NCBI GenBank assembly: GCA_016185605.1
Contig: JACPNG010000001.1
Coordinates: 1-35,538, forward strand
Length of the DNA stretch: 35,538 bases
Source of the DNA: Candidatus Woesearchaeota archaeon
Lineage (GTDB): Archaea; Nanobdellota; Nanobdellia; SCGC-AAA011-G17; JACPNG01
Direction of reading: 5' to 3'
The position numbers and the translations under genes are program-made. Below, piece after piece: positions 1 through 8,417 of this stretch (positions are counted from its first letter, which is position 1; each line of letters starts with the position of its first letter). The notes below the pieces were generated by a model that was not told where the DNA came from, searched no databases, and worked only from the letters and a program-made list of their open reading frames with translations.

Positions 1-726
1 AATGCCCCTCCAAATCTTTTTGGAGTAGAGCAGATAAAACTTAATAAAATAGTCAGTAAAGGAGACTCAATTGAGGTTAAGTTCAAAATAACAGCCCCCT
101 CAAAGCCAGAAACTTATTCAAGTGAATGGCAGATGGCTCAACTAGTAAGCAATAGATATATTAATTATTTTGGCGAAATATGCAAGCAAAAAATACAAGT
201 AGTTGATATCGGAAAATGTGTTTCTACAAAAGAAATATGCGATAATATAGATAATGACTGCGATGGCTTTGTTGACGAGGGGGTTAAAAATTTATGTGGT
301 GGCTGTGGACAAGTAGATTATGAGATATGTGATGGAATAGATAATGATTGCGATCTAGATACAGATGAGGGATGCTCCTTAGATTGTATAGACAATGATA
401 ATGACGGCTTTTGCAATGATGTAGACTGCAATGATAATAACAAAGATATCTATCCAGGAGCAGAGGAGCTTTGTTCTGATAATGTAGACAATAATTGCAA
501 TACTTTGATAAACGAGATATGCAAGCCAAATGAATTTGAGGCAATAATAAACAACCCATTTGTTTTTTACGGAGTTAATATTGAGTTGGATGATGTTTAT
601 AGTGATGGCGGCATTTTATTAACTGTTGATGAAACTAAGGTAAAGATACAAAGAAAAAGCAATAATAAAGATAATCCCATAAAGCTTAAAAAATCCCTAA
701 TTTTAGGTTTAATATGCAAGACATAA
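1..726 (+). CDS. Secreted/surface protein with NBR1-like Ig domain and MopE-type repeats (5'-truncated)
   Basis: The frame is open from the first base, so the gene starts outside the window and 241 C-terminal residues are visible. Visible residues about 1-70 resemble the end of an NBR1-type Ig-like domain: GDSIEVKF, then APSKPETYSSEWQM, then FGEICKQKIQVV. Next come four Asp/Asn/Cys-rich units of the MopE putative metal-binding type, such as CDNIDNDCDGFVDEG, CDGIDNDCD and CNDNNKDIYPGAEELC. They are likely to bind calcium or another metal and to be disulfide bonded outside the cell. About 65 residues without a recognised domain follow. The 3' end overlaps the next gene by 13 nt. No signal peptide is visible because the N-terminus is missing, so export is inferred from the domain types. 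Confidence 0.8.
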   Translation, partial: NAPPNLFGVEQIKLNKIVSKGDSIEVKFKITAPSKPETYSSEWQMAQLVSNRYINYFGEICKQKIQVVDIGKCVSTKEICDNIDNDCDGFVDEGVKNLCGGCGQVDYEICDGIDNDCDLDTDEGCSLDCIDNDNDGFCNDVDCNDNNKDIYPGAEELCSDNVDNNCNTLINEICKPNEFEAIINNPFVFYGVNIELDDVYSDGGILLTVDETKVKIQRKSNNKDNPIKLKKSLILGLICKT

Positions 727-1313
727 AACATAAGATAGAGGCAATATTGTTTACTACAGGCAGATTTATGGATACAGAAGAAATATCAAAATTAATAGGG
801 ATTGGCTCTATTGGAATTGTTAAAGAGACATTAAACAAGTTAATTGATGATTATAAATCCAAGACCACTTCCTTGGAGATTATAGAAGATAATAATAAGT
901 TCAAGCTTAACATAAAGAAAGAATATAATTATCTGACAACATCATTATTAAAGGATTCTGAGTTTGACAATCAGACCACTAAAACATTGGCTATAATAGC
1001 CTATAAAAATCCAGTCCTGCAGAGTGAAATAATTGACATAAGGGGAAATAAGGCTTATGATCATATAAAACTATTAAAAGATAATGGATTCATAAACAGC
1101 GAGAAAAAAGGCAGAACTAGACTGATAAAATTGTCTCCAAAATTCTTCGATTACTTTGATGTTGTTGAGAATGAACTAAGGTCAAAATTCACCAATGTCG
1201 AGATAAGCACAGTAATTAATGAGGTTGAAGAGAATAATAATTTAATTAATTCTGAAACCAAGGAAAATCCGGAAATTAAAAGCCAAGTTTTGGAAGAAAA
1301 TAAAGATGAATAA
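714..1313 (+). CDS. scpB: Segregation and condensation protein B (ScpB)
   Basis: The 199-residue product has the ScpB layout of two winged-helix domains (about 1-75 and 85-160). The family signature is clear: TLAIIAYKNPVLQSEIIDIRG, with IRGNKAYDHIKLLKDNGFI after it and GRTRLIKLSPKFFDYF closing the second domain. ScpB works with ScpA (kleisin) and SMC in chromosome condensation and segregation; neither partner gene is in the window. An acidic, probably disordered tail of about 40 residues follows. The ATG lies inside the end of the upstream gene (13-nt overlap), and the 3' end overlaps the next gene by 8 nt, so it is probably cotranscribed with cell-surface genes, an unusual setting. Confidence 0.88.
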   Translation: MQDIKHKIEAILFTTGRFMDTEEISKLIGIGSIGIVKETLNKLIDDYKSKTTSLEIIEDNNKFKLNIKKEYNYLTTSLLKDSEFDNQTTKTLAIIAYKNPVLQSEIIDIRGNKAYDHIKLLKDNGFINSEKKGRTRLIKLSPKFFDYFDVVENELRSKFTNVEISTVINEVEENNNLINSETKENPEIKSQVLEENKDE

Positions 1314-2769
1314 GAAAATTTATGTTATATTCTTTTTTGTACTGATATTCAGACTTTTTTTTGCATTCCAGCAAGATGAATATAATAATGACAGCGCATA
1401 TTTTGTGTTAAGGAATGTTGAAAACATAAAAGAGATAGGAAAACCATTATTCAATGATGAACTAAGCTATGGCGGAAGATCTGCATTATTTCCTCCGCTA
1501 TATTATTATTTTCTCAGCATAACAAATAATATTCTAGGCGATATTGCACTTAAGATAATACCCTCATTGTTGTTCTCTTCATTGGTATTTCTTGTCTATC
1601 TTATTTCCAAAGAGTTCACAGAAGACGAAGATTCCATATTATTTGCTTCCTTAATATCTGCATTTATACCATTTTTTATATCAAGGACAATAAACAACAT
1701 ATCAATTTTTTCTGCAGCGCTATTCATAATTCTGCTGCTGACATTATCGTTAATAAAGCTAAACAACAAAAAATATCTTAATCTGTTTATGGGATTATCC
1801 TTATTGTTTCCTTTAGTTCATAATATGGCGTTTTTCTTTATACTGTCATTATTTGTATATCTTATATTATTAATAATAGAATCAAAGAAACTTGAGACGA
1901 TAAAGAGGGAAGCTATCTTATTTTCCATATTTGTCATATTAGTTGTAGGGTTTTTATTTTTCAGGGATGCTTTCCTGTTAAATGGATTTAAAGTAATTTA
2001 TCAAAATACCCCATCTAGCTTATTGGAGAATTATTTTAAGGGAATAATCATAGAGGATTTAATATTAAATTTCGGGTTAATTCCGTTGCTGTTCGGAATA
2101 TTCGGACTGATATATTCATTTATCAGGAGAAAAGACAATACTTTGTTTTTGACAAGCATGATTTTAACAACCTCTTTTTTATTGGCGTTTAGATTAATAA
2201 GCTTCTCTTTAGGGGTTATATTCTTGGGAATTTTACTGTCCATAATGTCATCTATAGGATTTGAGAGCTTTTTTAAGTATATAAAATTAACAAAACTTTC
2301 TGGATATTTTAGGCATATTAAATATTCTATATTTATATTAATATTAATTATGATAGTTGTTCCAAGCTATATTGAAGCAAATGAATCAAACAATAATGCA
2401 TTGACAGATAATGAACTAAGCGCTTTAATATGGCTGAAAGAACAGACCAATGAAGATTCTATAGTTATGTCTTCCCACCAAGAAGGCAATTATATCACTC
2501 AGATTGCCAAGAGAAGAAATGTAATAGATGATAATTTTATGCTGATAAAAAATATCGACCAGAGATACAATGATGTTGAATTAGTATTTACAACAACCTC
2601 CCAGGCCAAGGCGTTACAGGCTTTAAACAAGTACAAAGTTAATTATGTCTACTTTTCTGATAGAACGAAACAAATATATAATATAGATGAGATAGCTTAT
2701 ACAGATGATAACTGCTTTAAAGAGGTATATAGAACAGAAGGAGCCGGAATTTACAAGGTTAGATGTTAA
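1306..2769 (+). CDS. Polytopic membrane protein, GT-C-like glycosyltransferase candidate (paralogue 1)
   Basis: This 487-residue protein has about ten to eleven hydrophobic segments and a C-terminal soluble part from about residue 370. The first external loop has an acidic residue before an aromatic-Leu-Arg motif (D29-S-A-Y-F-V-L-R), as in GT-C enzymes such as AglB, followed by SYGGR (54-58). The C-terminal part contains TNEDSIVMSSHQEGNYI and KYKVNYVYFSDR. It is a clear paralogue of the next gene, sharing SYGGR and the C-terminal domain plan. GT-C enzymes transfer sugars from polyprenyl-phosphate donors on the outer membrane face; substrate and acceptor cannot be told here. Donor transferase activity is inferred from fold and context. 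It lies in a run of overlapping genes. Confidence 0.65.
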   Translation: MNKKIYVIFFFVLIFRLFFAFQQDEYNNDSAYFVLRNVENIKEIGKPLFNDELSYGGRSALFPPLYYYFLSITNNILGDIALKIIPSLLFSSLVFLVYLISKEFTEDEDSILFASLISAFIPFFISRTINNISIFSAALFIILLLTLSLIKLNNKKYLNLFMGLSLLFPLVHNMAFFFILSLFVYLILLIIESKKLETIKREAILFSIFVILVVGFLFFRDAFLLNGFKVIYQNTPSSLLENYFKGIIIEDLILNFGLIPLLFGIFGLIYSFIRRKDNTLFLTSMILTTSFLLAFRLISFSLGVIFLGILLSIMSSIGFESFFKYIKLTKLSGYFRHIKYSIFILILIMIVVPSYIEANESNNNALTDNELSALIWLKEQTNEDSIVMSSHQEGNYITQIAKRRNVIDDNFMLIKNIDQRYNDVELVFTTTSQAKALQALNKYKVNYVYFSDRTKQIYNIDEIAYTDDNCFKEVYRTEGAGIYKVRC

Positions 2770-4138
2770 GATATTAATCTTTTTATTCTTAATTTCATTG
2801 TTGATTTTTGTCCTGCCTTTATTATTAGGAAGAATTAATAATGTATTTACAGAGCAGACTTATTACACTTTGAGAATAGCAGAAAATCCTTTTATAAAAT
2901 TTGACCAGTTTAGCTATGGCGGAAGGCCCCATGTATTCTCTGCTTGGCCTGTAATAATAAATCTCTTCAGCAGAGCATTAAATTTGTCTATACAAACCTC
3001 AGCTGTTATATTATCTGTAATATTGGGAACAGCATCAATAATTTTATTTTATTTAATACTAAGAAAATTCGTAAATTCAATTATCTCCTTATTGTCTGTA
3101 TTAATATTAGTATTTTCGCCAAGCTATATTTATTCTTTTGTTACATTAAATGATTTTAGCTTTGTTGCTTTTTTCATGCTTCTGATAATAATATTTATGC
3201 TAAAAGACAACAACATTGCCATATTATTCTTGTCATTTATCTCGCTTTTTGGAATAATACACATTATAGTTGCAAGCTTATTATTGATAATTTACTCTTT
3301 GTGGAGAAAGGAAAATAAATGGCTTTTAGTGCTTCCGTTTTTCTTTATATCAGTAATAATTTATCTGTTTATCTATGGATTGCCTGAATTATTATGGTAT
3401 AATGTGGCTGAAAATAAAGTTTTGATAAATTTAATATCTGATTTTGGAAGTTTTGGTCTTAGTTTATTCACACTAATACTTTCTTTCTTCGGTTTACTAT
3501 TGCTTTGGGAGAAAAAATACAAAAATATGCCAATTTATCTGTCAATAATATTCTTGTTGGTTATGATGAACTTTAGCGTAAATATTATCTTATACCTTGG
3601 TTTTTTCCTGTCATTTATTGCAGCTTTAGGAATAGTAAGGATTGTCGATACTGACTGGAAGATAAAAATAATAAGGAATTCTATATTTTCAATACTTATA
3701 TTGGGGATATTTCTATCATTCTTTATATTTTTTGATAATTTTTATACGCAAGAGCAAAATTCCAATGTTATAGAAAGCCTGAAATTTTTGGATAGCCAGA
3801 CAACAAATAATGATGTTGTTTTCACCCATTACAGCAAAGGGCATTCGTTGGCTTATTTTGGAGAGGTGAAAAATGTTATGGACCAAAATTTTATTTTTGC
3901 GCCCAATCTAAACGAGAGATTTTCTGATTCACAGGATTTTTTATATACAAGGGACTTGAATAAATCAGTTGAGATAGTAAATAAATATAATATTAATTAT
4001 ATATGGATGAGCAAAGAATTAAAGGATGAATTATGGGATGAGGAAAATGAAGGGCTTCAATTTTTATTAGAATACAGCAAAAAATTTAAAAAAATATATA
4101 ACCAAAACAATATGGAGATCTGGAGGGTGGAAGATTGA
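2705..4138 (+). CDS. Polytopic membrane protein, GT-C-like glycosyltransferase candidate (paralogue 2)
   Basis: This 477-residue membrane protein has about ten to eleven hydrophobic segments and a soluble C-terminal domain (about 365-477). It is paralogous to the preceding gene: TYYTLRIAE and SYGGR (70-74) near the N-terminus, and TNNDVVFTHYSKGHSLAYFG plus KYNINYIWMSKE near the C-terminus. The acidic position before the aromatic-Leu-Arg motif is Glu50 rather than Asp. The chosen ATG gives a 65-nt overlap with the upstream gene. It is kept because it supplies a basic cytosolic N-terminus before the first membrane segment; later in-frame starts would cut into that segment. Function is inferred to be lipid-linked sugar transfer or a related step. 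Confidence 0.62.
   Translation: MITALKRYIEQKEPEFTRLDVKILIFLFLISLLIFVLPLLLGRINNVFTEQTYYTLRIAENPFIKFDQFSYGGRPHVFSAWPVIINLFSRALNLSIQTSAVILSVILGTASIILFYLILRKFVNSIISLLSVLILVFSPSYIYSFVTLNDFSFVAFFMLLIIIFMLKDNNIAILFLSFISLFGIIHIIVASLLLIIYSLWRKENKWLLVLPFFFISVIIYLFIYGLPELLWYNVAENKVLINLISDFGSFGLSLFTLILSFFGLLLLWEKKYKNMPIYLSIIFLLVMMNFSVNIILYLGFFLSFIAALGIVRIVDTDWKIKIIRNSIFSILILGIFLSFFIFFDNFYTQEQNSNVIESLKFLDSQTTNNDVVFTHYSKGHSLAYFGEVKNVMDQNFIFAPNLNERFSDSQDFLYTRDLNKSVEIVNKYNINYIWMSKELKDELWDEENEGLQFLLEYSKKFKKIYNQNNMEIWRVED
4122..4130 (+). promoter_or_regulatory. Shine-Dalgarno for the TTG start at 4135
   Basis: The sequence GGAGGGTGG lies a few bases upstream of a TTG codon whose bases overlap the TGA stop of the preceding gene (TTGA). 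No in-frame ATG is better placed, so this ribosome-binding site supports the TTG start and translational coupling. Confidence 0.7.
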
Positions 4139-5388
4139 TATCTTGGATTACAATTATAATTTGGATATTTTATTTTATATCATTGTATTTTATAGTATTT
4201 TGGCTATTGGTATTCTTAGACGGGAATATTAATGATAAGAAAAAAACATTATCATTATCGGGTTATCCAAAAGTAACAGTTACAATTCCAGCATATAATG
4301 AAGGAAAAAGAAATTTAAGAGAGACAATAGAGTCTGTATTAGCATTAAATTACCCAAAAGATAAATTGGAGATTATAGCAGTAAACCATGGAAGCTCAGA
4401 TGATACGGGAGATATAATAAACAGCTATGAAGGAATTAAGAAATTGCATCTAAGCAGAACCCCGAAAGAAAGGAAAGGAAAGGCTGTAAATGAAGCGTTA
4501 AAAATAGCCCAGGGAGAATTTTTTGTCTGCATGGATGCAGATTCAACAATAGAAAAAGATGCATTGATAAAAATGCTTCCTCATTTTTCAGACAAGAATA
4601 TAGCTGCTGTACTGCCGTTGATGAAGATTTCCAATCCGGTTAAGCTATTGCAGAAGATACAATGGTGCGAGTATCTAGTAAATTTTTTCTACAAGAAATT
4701 GATGTCAGAGCTTGATTGTATACATGTAACTCCTGGGCCTTTTAGTATATATAAGACAGATGTTCTAAAAAAAATAGGAATGTTTGACGAAAATAATCTT
4801 ACAGAAGATCTGGAAATATCATTAAGGCTGCAAAAGTATAATTATAAGATAATTCAATTATTAGATACAGAGGTATATACAATAGCACCAGATAATATAA
4901 AAGATTTCTATAAACAGAGAAATAGATGGTACAAAGGCGCTGTTTTGAATGCAATGAAATACAAAAGCATGATGTTCAACAAGGATTACGGGGATTTTGG
5001 CTTTATCCAGATGCCAAGGATAATAATAGCAGGCATAACTGCCGTAGTGTTATTAATGATTACTTTTTACAAGTATCTTATCGAGCCAATATTCAGGAAT
5101 ATCTACAATCTATCATTGATAGACTTTAATCTTCTTATCCCAATAGCCAATTCCATAAATAATTTTAAGATGCTGGATTTTAATTATACAAACACATTTT
5201 TTGTTATAGTAATATCTATAATAATATTGATAATACTGAAATTATCACATAAATATACGAGAGAAACAATGATAAGGCACGGCTATATTACAATCCCGTC
5301 ATATTTATTATTATATTCTTTTCTGGCTTCTATCGCTTGGATGAGTGTGGCAATAGATTTAATAATAAACAAAAAGCAGAATTGGTAA
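4135..5388 (+). CDS. Family 2 processive-type glycosyltransferase, membrane-bound
   Basis: This 417-residue protein has an N-terminal membrane helix (about 4-27), a cytosolic GT-A domain and two to four C-terminal membrane segments. GT2 motifs are intact: VTIPAYNEG near residue 50, CMDADSTI (the DxD metal-binding site) near 132, EDLEISLRLQ carrying the catalytic acid near 225, and Q-R-N-R-W near 262, the QxxRW motif of hyaluronan/cellulose/poly-GlcNAc-synthase-like enzymes. Such enzymes polymerise or transfer sugars from nucleotide-sugar donors at the inner membrane face. It uses a TTG start coupled by a 4-nt overlap to the preceding GT-C-like gene. Donor sugar is unknown. Confidence 0.85.
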   Translation: MISWITIIIWIFYFISLYFIVFWLLVFLDGNINDKKKTLSLSGYPKVTVTIPAYNEGKRNLRETIESVLALNYPKDKLEIIAVNHGSSDDTGDIINSYEGIKKLHLSRTPKERKGKAVNEALKIAQGEFFVCMDADSTIEKDALIKMLPHFSDKNIAAVLPLMKISNPVKLLQKIQWCEYLVNFFYKKLMSELDCIHVTPGPFSIYKTDVLKKIGMFDENNLTEDLEISLRLQKYNYKIIQLLDTEVYTIAPDNIKDFYKQRNRWYKGAVLNAMKYKSMMFNKDYGDFGFIQMPRIIIAGITAVVLLMITFYKYLIEPIFRNIYNLSLIDFNLLIPIANSINNFKMLDFNYTNTFFVIVISIIILIILKLSHKYTRETMIRHGYITIPSYLLLYSFLASIAWMSVAIDLIINKKQNW

Positions 5389-5389
5389 G

Positions 5390-6076
5390 ATGAGAGAGAT
5401 TAGCAGGAACAAATATTTCATAGCATTAGTAATTACATTGGCTGTATTTGTTATAGGGATATTAATCGGAATTTTAGTTACTGAAAAAAGAACTGAGTTC
5501 TTGGAATTGTCTGGAAGGGAGCAGAAAATAGAGTTTGACAGCTTACAGCTACAGTCATTATATCTGACAACCTCATCAGACAAATGCAATGTTGTGAATA
5601 AGGCACTAGAAGAAAATATTAACAGGCTTGAGCAGACCAGAATAAAGCTAGAAAATTATCTTGCCCAGTCCTTTAGCGACAATAATGAATTTCCCCTGAC
5701 AAAAAGGGAGTATATGCTGGCAGAGATGAGATATTTATTGTTAGCCAAGCAAACTAAAGAATTATGCAAGGGAGACAGTATCTCTTTATTATACTTTTAT
5801 TCTAATACTGAAGAATGCGAAGATTGCGACTCACAAGGACTTATATTAACATATCTGAAAGATAAGTTTAAGAACAGGCTATTAATATTCTCGTTAGATT
5901 CTGATTTTAAAGGTGAGGCAATGATAAATATATTTAAAGAGGAATATGATATAGCTAAAGTTCCAACTGTAATAATAGAAAATGAAAAATTTGAAGGCTT
6001 AACAACAAAAGAAGAATTAGAAAAAGTAATATGTTCTTATTATAATGATAAACCAAGTGAGTGCAATGAACTGTGA
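5390..6076 (+). CDS. Membrane-anchored thioredoxin-fold protein with CEDC motif
   Basis: The 228-residue product has one N-terminal membrane helix (about 9-31), then a charged, probably helical stalk (about 35-115). A compact thioredoxin-like domain follows (about 130-215), with a beta strand SLLYFYS, a Cys-x-x-Cys site at C143-E-D-C146, and KVPTVIIEN with the cis-Pro-type loop. The orientation predicted from the basic N-terminus places the domain outside the cell. It could form or isomerise disulfides in exported proteins. The giant Cys-rich proteins encoded downstream are plausible substrates, but that is an inference. It starts 1 nt after the GT2 gene and overlaps MBF1 at its 3' end. Confidence 0.72.
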   Translation: MREISRNKYFIALVITLAVFVIGILIGILVTEKRTEFLELSGREQKIEFDSLQLQSLYLTTSSDKCNVVNKALEENINRLEQTRIKLENYLAQSFSDNNEFPLTKREYMLAEMRYLLLAKQTKELCKGDSISLLYFYSNTEECEDCDSQGLILTYLKDKFKNRLLIFSLDSDFKGEAMINIFKEEYDIAKVPTVIIENEKFEGLTTKEELEKVICSYYNDKPSECNEL

Positions 6077-6506
6077 GATGTGCGGCCGGAATATAGAAAA
6101 TCCCTATGATGTGAATGTTGAGGGGGTTGTTATGCAGCTATGCAAGAACTGCATAAGATTTGGAACCATAATCAATAAGCCAAAGAGTATAATAAAAGCC
6201 AATAAAATAGATATAAAGAAAGACGAAATTACAGAGGTTATAGCTGAAGACTTTGCTGTTAAAATAAAAAATGCAAGAGAATTAAGGCAATTAATGCAGA
6301 AAGACCTGGCAAAAGAAATTGGAGTTAAAGAATCCTTAATACATAAGGTAGAATCAGGAGGTATGGAGCCGAGTTTAGATTTAGCGAAGAAATTTGAAAA
6401 GTTTTTAAGCATAAAGTTAATAGAAAAACAGAAAGAAGAGCTTAATAAGATAAAATCAAATAAGAATACACTTACAATAGGAGATATATTAAACATCAAA
6501 CAATAA
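6066..6506 (+). CDS. mbf1: Multiprotein bridging factor 1 (MBF1), archaeal type
   Basis: The 146-residue protein has the archaeal MBF1 plan: an N-terminal zinc ribbon (C3-x-x-C6 and C26-x-x-C29) and a C-terminal Cro/C1 helix-turn-helix (IKNARELRQLMQKDLAKEIG, then ESLIHKVESG). Archaeal MBF1 is linked to transcription/translation control and binds ribosomal subunits in studied species. I chose the ATG at 6066 over the upstream ATG at 6045 because MNCEMCG is the usual MBF1 N-terminus; the start still overlaps the preceding gene by 11 nt. Confidence 0.92.
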   Translation: MNCEMCGRNIENPYDVNVEGVVMQLCKNCIRFGTIINKPKSIIKANKIDIKKDEITEVIAEDFAVKIKNARELRQLMQKDLAKEIGVKESLIHKVESGGMEPSLDLAKKFEKFLSIKLIEKQKEELNKIKSNKNTLTIGDILNIKQ

Positions 6507-6512
6507 CGAAAG

Positions 6513-6522
6513 CCTTAAAAAT
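6513..6522 (+). promoter_or_regulatory. TATA box for rpoL
   Basis: The sequence ccttaaaaat is centred about 25 nt upstream of the rpoL ATG. This places the transcription start at or next to the start codon, so the mRNA is probably leaderless. Confidence 0.6.
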
Positions 6523-6542
6523 ATTATTTTAACTATGTTAAT

Positions 6543-6809
6543 ATGGAAATAAAAATTATTGAAAAAGATAAGGGGAAATTGAAATTAGAGGTTATTGGAG
6601 AAGACCATACTTTAATGAATGCATTAAGGAAAGAGCTATGGAATGACAAGGATACAGAGGTTTCCGGCTATAAAATAGAGCATAGCCTGGTTGGAAATCC
6701 AATCTTGATTGTCGAGCATAAAAAAGACCCGAAAAAAGCATTATTGGATGCAGTAGAAAGATTAAAGAAAAAGAATAAAGACTTTAAATCAAAGATTTCT
6801 AAATTATAA
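6543..6809 (+). CDS. rpoL: DNA-directed RNA polymerase subunit L (Rpo11)
   Basis: The 88-residue length and the sequence are typical of archaeal subunit L, homologous to eukaryotic Rpb11/AC19. The diagnostic motif GEDHTLMNALRKELW spans about residues 20-34, followed by YKIEHSLVGNPILIVEHKK and an Ala-Val-Glu-Arg-Leu helix. Subunit L pairs with subunit D to nucleate polymerase assembly; rpoD is not in this window. It has its own TATA box. Confidence 0.95.
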   Translation: MEIKIIEKDKGKLKLEVIGEDHTLMNALRKELWNDKDTEVSGYKIEHSLVGNPILIVEHKKDPKKALLDAVERLKKKNKDFKSKISKL

Positions 6810-6849
6810 AATCTTAAATATATCTTATAATATCAAAAATAGGAATATT

Positions 6850-7404
6850 ATGGAATATAAAAAAAATCTGAAGAAAATATGGCATTTTATATGGTATGAT
6901 AATTCTTGGCTATCATGGATAGTTAATGTAATAATTGCATTCTTATTGGTGAAATTTATTATATATCCTGGATTTGGGTTAATACTTGGGACAGATTTTC
7001 CTGTTGTGGCTGTTGTAAGTTCCAGTATGGAGCATAATTCGAATTTTGATAAATGGTGGTTAGATAATGAATTATACTATAATAAATTAGGAATCAAAAA
7101 AGAAGAGTTTAAGGAATATTCATTTCATAATGGATTTAATAAGGGAGATATTATGGTTTTGGTAAAGCCAGATAAGATAAATAAAGGAGATGTTATTGTT
7201 TATACTACTAATAAATACAAATATCCTATTATTCATAGATTGATATTATTAGATCCTCTAATCACAAAAGGAGATAATAATTACAAGGAAGATAATGAAA
7301 ATATTAATAAAGATGCTATTATTGGAAAAGCTGTCTTAAGAATCCCAATTTTGGGATGGGTAAAGATATGGTTTACAGAATTTTTGAGTATATTTGGTTT
7401 GTAG
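6850..7404 (+). CDS. Signal peptidase I, archaeal/ER (Sec11) type
   Basis: The 184-residue membrane protein has one N-terminal membrane segment (about 24-46) and the signal peptidase catalytic boxes. The nucleophile is S59 in VVSSSMEH, H129 sits in YPIIHR where bacterial enzymes have Lys, and D142 sits in TKGDNN. The Ser-His-Asp arrangement marks the archaeal/eukaryotic class. It removes signal peptides from Sec-exported proteins, and several likely substrates are encoded downstream. A 30-residue insert follows the catalytic Ser. TATA-like tracts lie 22-33 nt upstream and a weak AGGA (6841-6844) precedes the ATG. TFS starts 3 nt downstream, so the two genes are probably cotranscribed. Confidence 0.92.
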   Translation: MEYKKNLKKIWHFIWYDNSWLSWIVNVIIAFLLVKFIIYPGFGLILGTDFPVVAVVSSSMEHNSNFDKWWLDNELYYNKLGIKKEEFKEYSFHNGFNKGDIMVLVKPDKINKGDVIVYTTNKYKYPIIHRLILLDPLITKGDNNYKEDNENINKDAIIGKAVLRIPILGWVKIWFTEFLSIFGL

Positions 7405-7407
7405 GGG

Positions 7408-7731
7408 GTGGTTAGAATTCAGTTTTGTCCTAAGTGCGGCGCAGTATTAGTTCCACAGAAAGATAAGAAAATGGTAAGTTGTAGTTGTGGCTACAGAAGC
7501 AAGCAAAAGCCCAGTTTAATTATTAAAGAAAAAATAAAATTAGGCAAGCACGATAAAATAGAAGTAGTAGACAAACAAATAGAAACCCTGCCAAAAACAG
7601 ATGAGGAATGCCCTGAATGCAGCCACGGCAAGGCATATTACTGGACTTTGCAGACAAGAGCAGGAGATGAAGCAGAAACTAGATTCTTTGAATGTGTAAA
7701 ATGCAAGAACAGATGGAGGAGCTATAGCTAA
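7408..7731 (+). CDS. tfs: Transcription factor S (TFS; TFIIS/RpoM-like cleavage factor)
   Basis: The 107-residue protein has two zinc ribbons. The N-terminal one uses C7, C10, C25 and C27; the C-terminal one uses C68, C71, C96 and C99. The loop Q82-T-R-A-G-D-E-A-E-T carries the acidic D87-E88 pair that enters the polymerase active site to stimulate RNA cleavage in backtracked complexes. The length is normal for archaeal TFS. The start is GTG, 3 nt after the signal peptidase stop; no ATG would retain the first ribbon. Confidence 0.95.
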   Translation: MVRIQFCPKCGAVLVPQKDKKMVSCSCGYRSKQKPSLIIKEKIKLGKHDKIEVVDKQIETLPKTDEECPECSHGKAYYWTLQTRAGDEAETRFFECVKCKNRWRSYS

Positions 7732-8021
7732 TGGACAGCTATTTTAAGGAAAAATACATTAAGAATTTAATAAAAGATGATTTTAATGTAGCTGTTGCTG
7801 GAATGGTTGTTGATAAGCAGGATAATTCTTTTATTCTTGATGATGGAACAGGCCAAGTAATGGTGTATTCAAATAATGAGGTAAATGGAGATTTTGTAAG
7901 GGTTTTTGGAAGAGTCAATATAATAGACAATAATCTACATGTACAAGGATTTATCATACAAGATATTAGCAAGGTAGACAAGTTTTTATACAAGAAAGTA
8001 AAGGATTTATTGTATGGATAA
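7731..8021 (+). CDS. Small OB-fold nucleic-acid-binding protein
   Basis: This 96-residue protein is mostly one OB-fold. The pattern NVAVAGMVVDKQDNSFILDDGTGQVMVYSN is the beta1-beta3 region typical of RPA32/Ssb and tRNA-anticodon-type OB domains, followed by GDFVRVFGRVNIIDNNLHVQGFII. It probably binds single-stranded nucleic acid or forms part of an RPA-like complex. Its ATG overlaps the TFS stop by 1 nt, so the two are coupled. The exact subfamily is not resolved. Confidence 0.75.
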   Translation: MDSYFKEKYIKNLIKDDFNVAVAGMVVDKQDNSFILDDGTGQVMVYSNNEVNGDFVRVFGRVNIIDNNLHVQGFIIQDISKVDKFLYKKVKDLLYG

Positions 8022-8367
8022 GAAAAGCTTTCTAGTTGGATTATTATTCTTGGCTTATGGATTACTTGCATTAATAAGATTGGATTCATTACAAGCTTTA
8101 TTTACAAAGGAGATTGAAGGAGTTTTAATAATATTGGCTGGATTTTATATTTTAATAACATTATATGGAATAAAAAAATTAAACGTAAAAATTGCAACCA
8201 TTATTGTTAGTTTGGTGTTAATTTCCATTGGAATATTCTCATTATTGGTGAATTTCGGATTTTTAGAATTAAAGTTTATCACAATTGTTTCAAATCAGAA
8301 TTTCATAGAAACCATGATTATAATATTCGGAATATACAATCTAATTGATTCCCTATATTTAAATTAG
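8014..8367 (+). CDS. Small hypothetical membrane protein, four predicted helices
   Basis: The 117-residue product is almost entirely hydrophobic, with about four membrane helices (roughly 5-22, 36-53, 58-80 and 92-113) and short charged turns. I recognise no family. It overlaps the OB-fold gene by 8 nt and ends just before the PCNA promoter, so it is the last gene of the signal peptidase-TFS-OB cluster. Confidence 0.7.
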   Translation: MDKKSFLVGLLFLAYGLLALIRLDSLQALFTKEIEGVLIILAGFYILITLYGIKKLNVKIATIIVSLVLISIGIFSLLVNFGFLELKFITIVSNQNFIETMIIIFGIYNLIDSLYLN

Positions 8368-8387
8368 ATAATCCAATATAGAAATTG

Positions 8388-8396
8388 TTATAAATA
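8388..8396 (+). promoter_or_regulatory. TATA box for PCNA
   Basis: ttataaata is centred 26 nt upstream of the PCNA ATG at 8418, matching a leaderless transcript. Confidence 0.65.
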
Positions 8397-8417
8397 AACT
8401 ATAAGCATTGTCTATTC

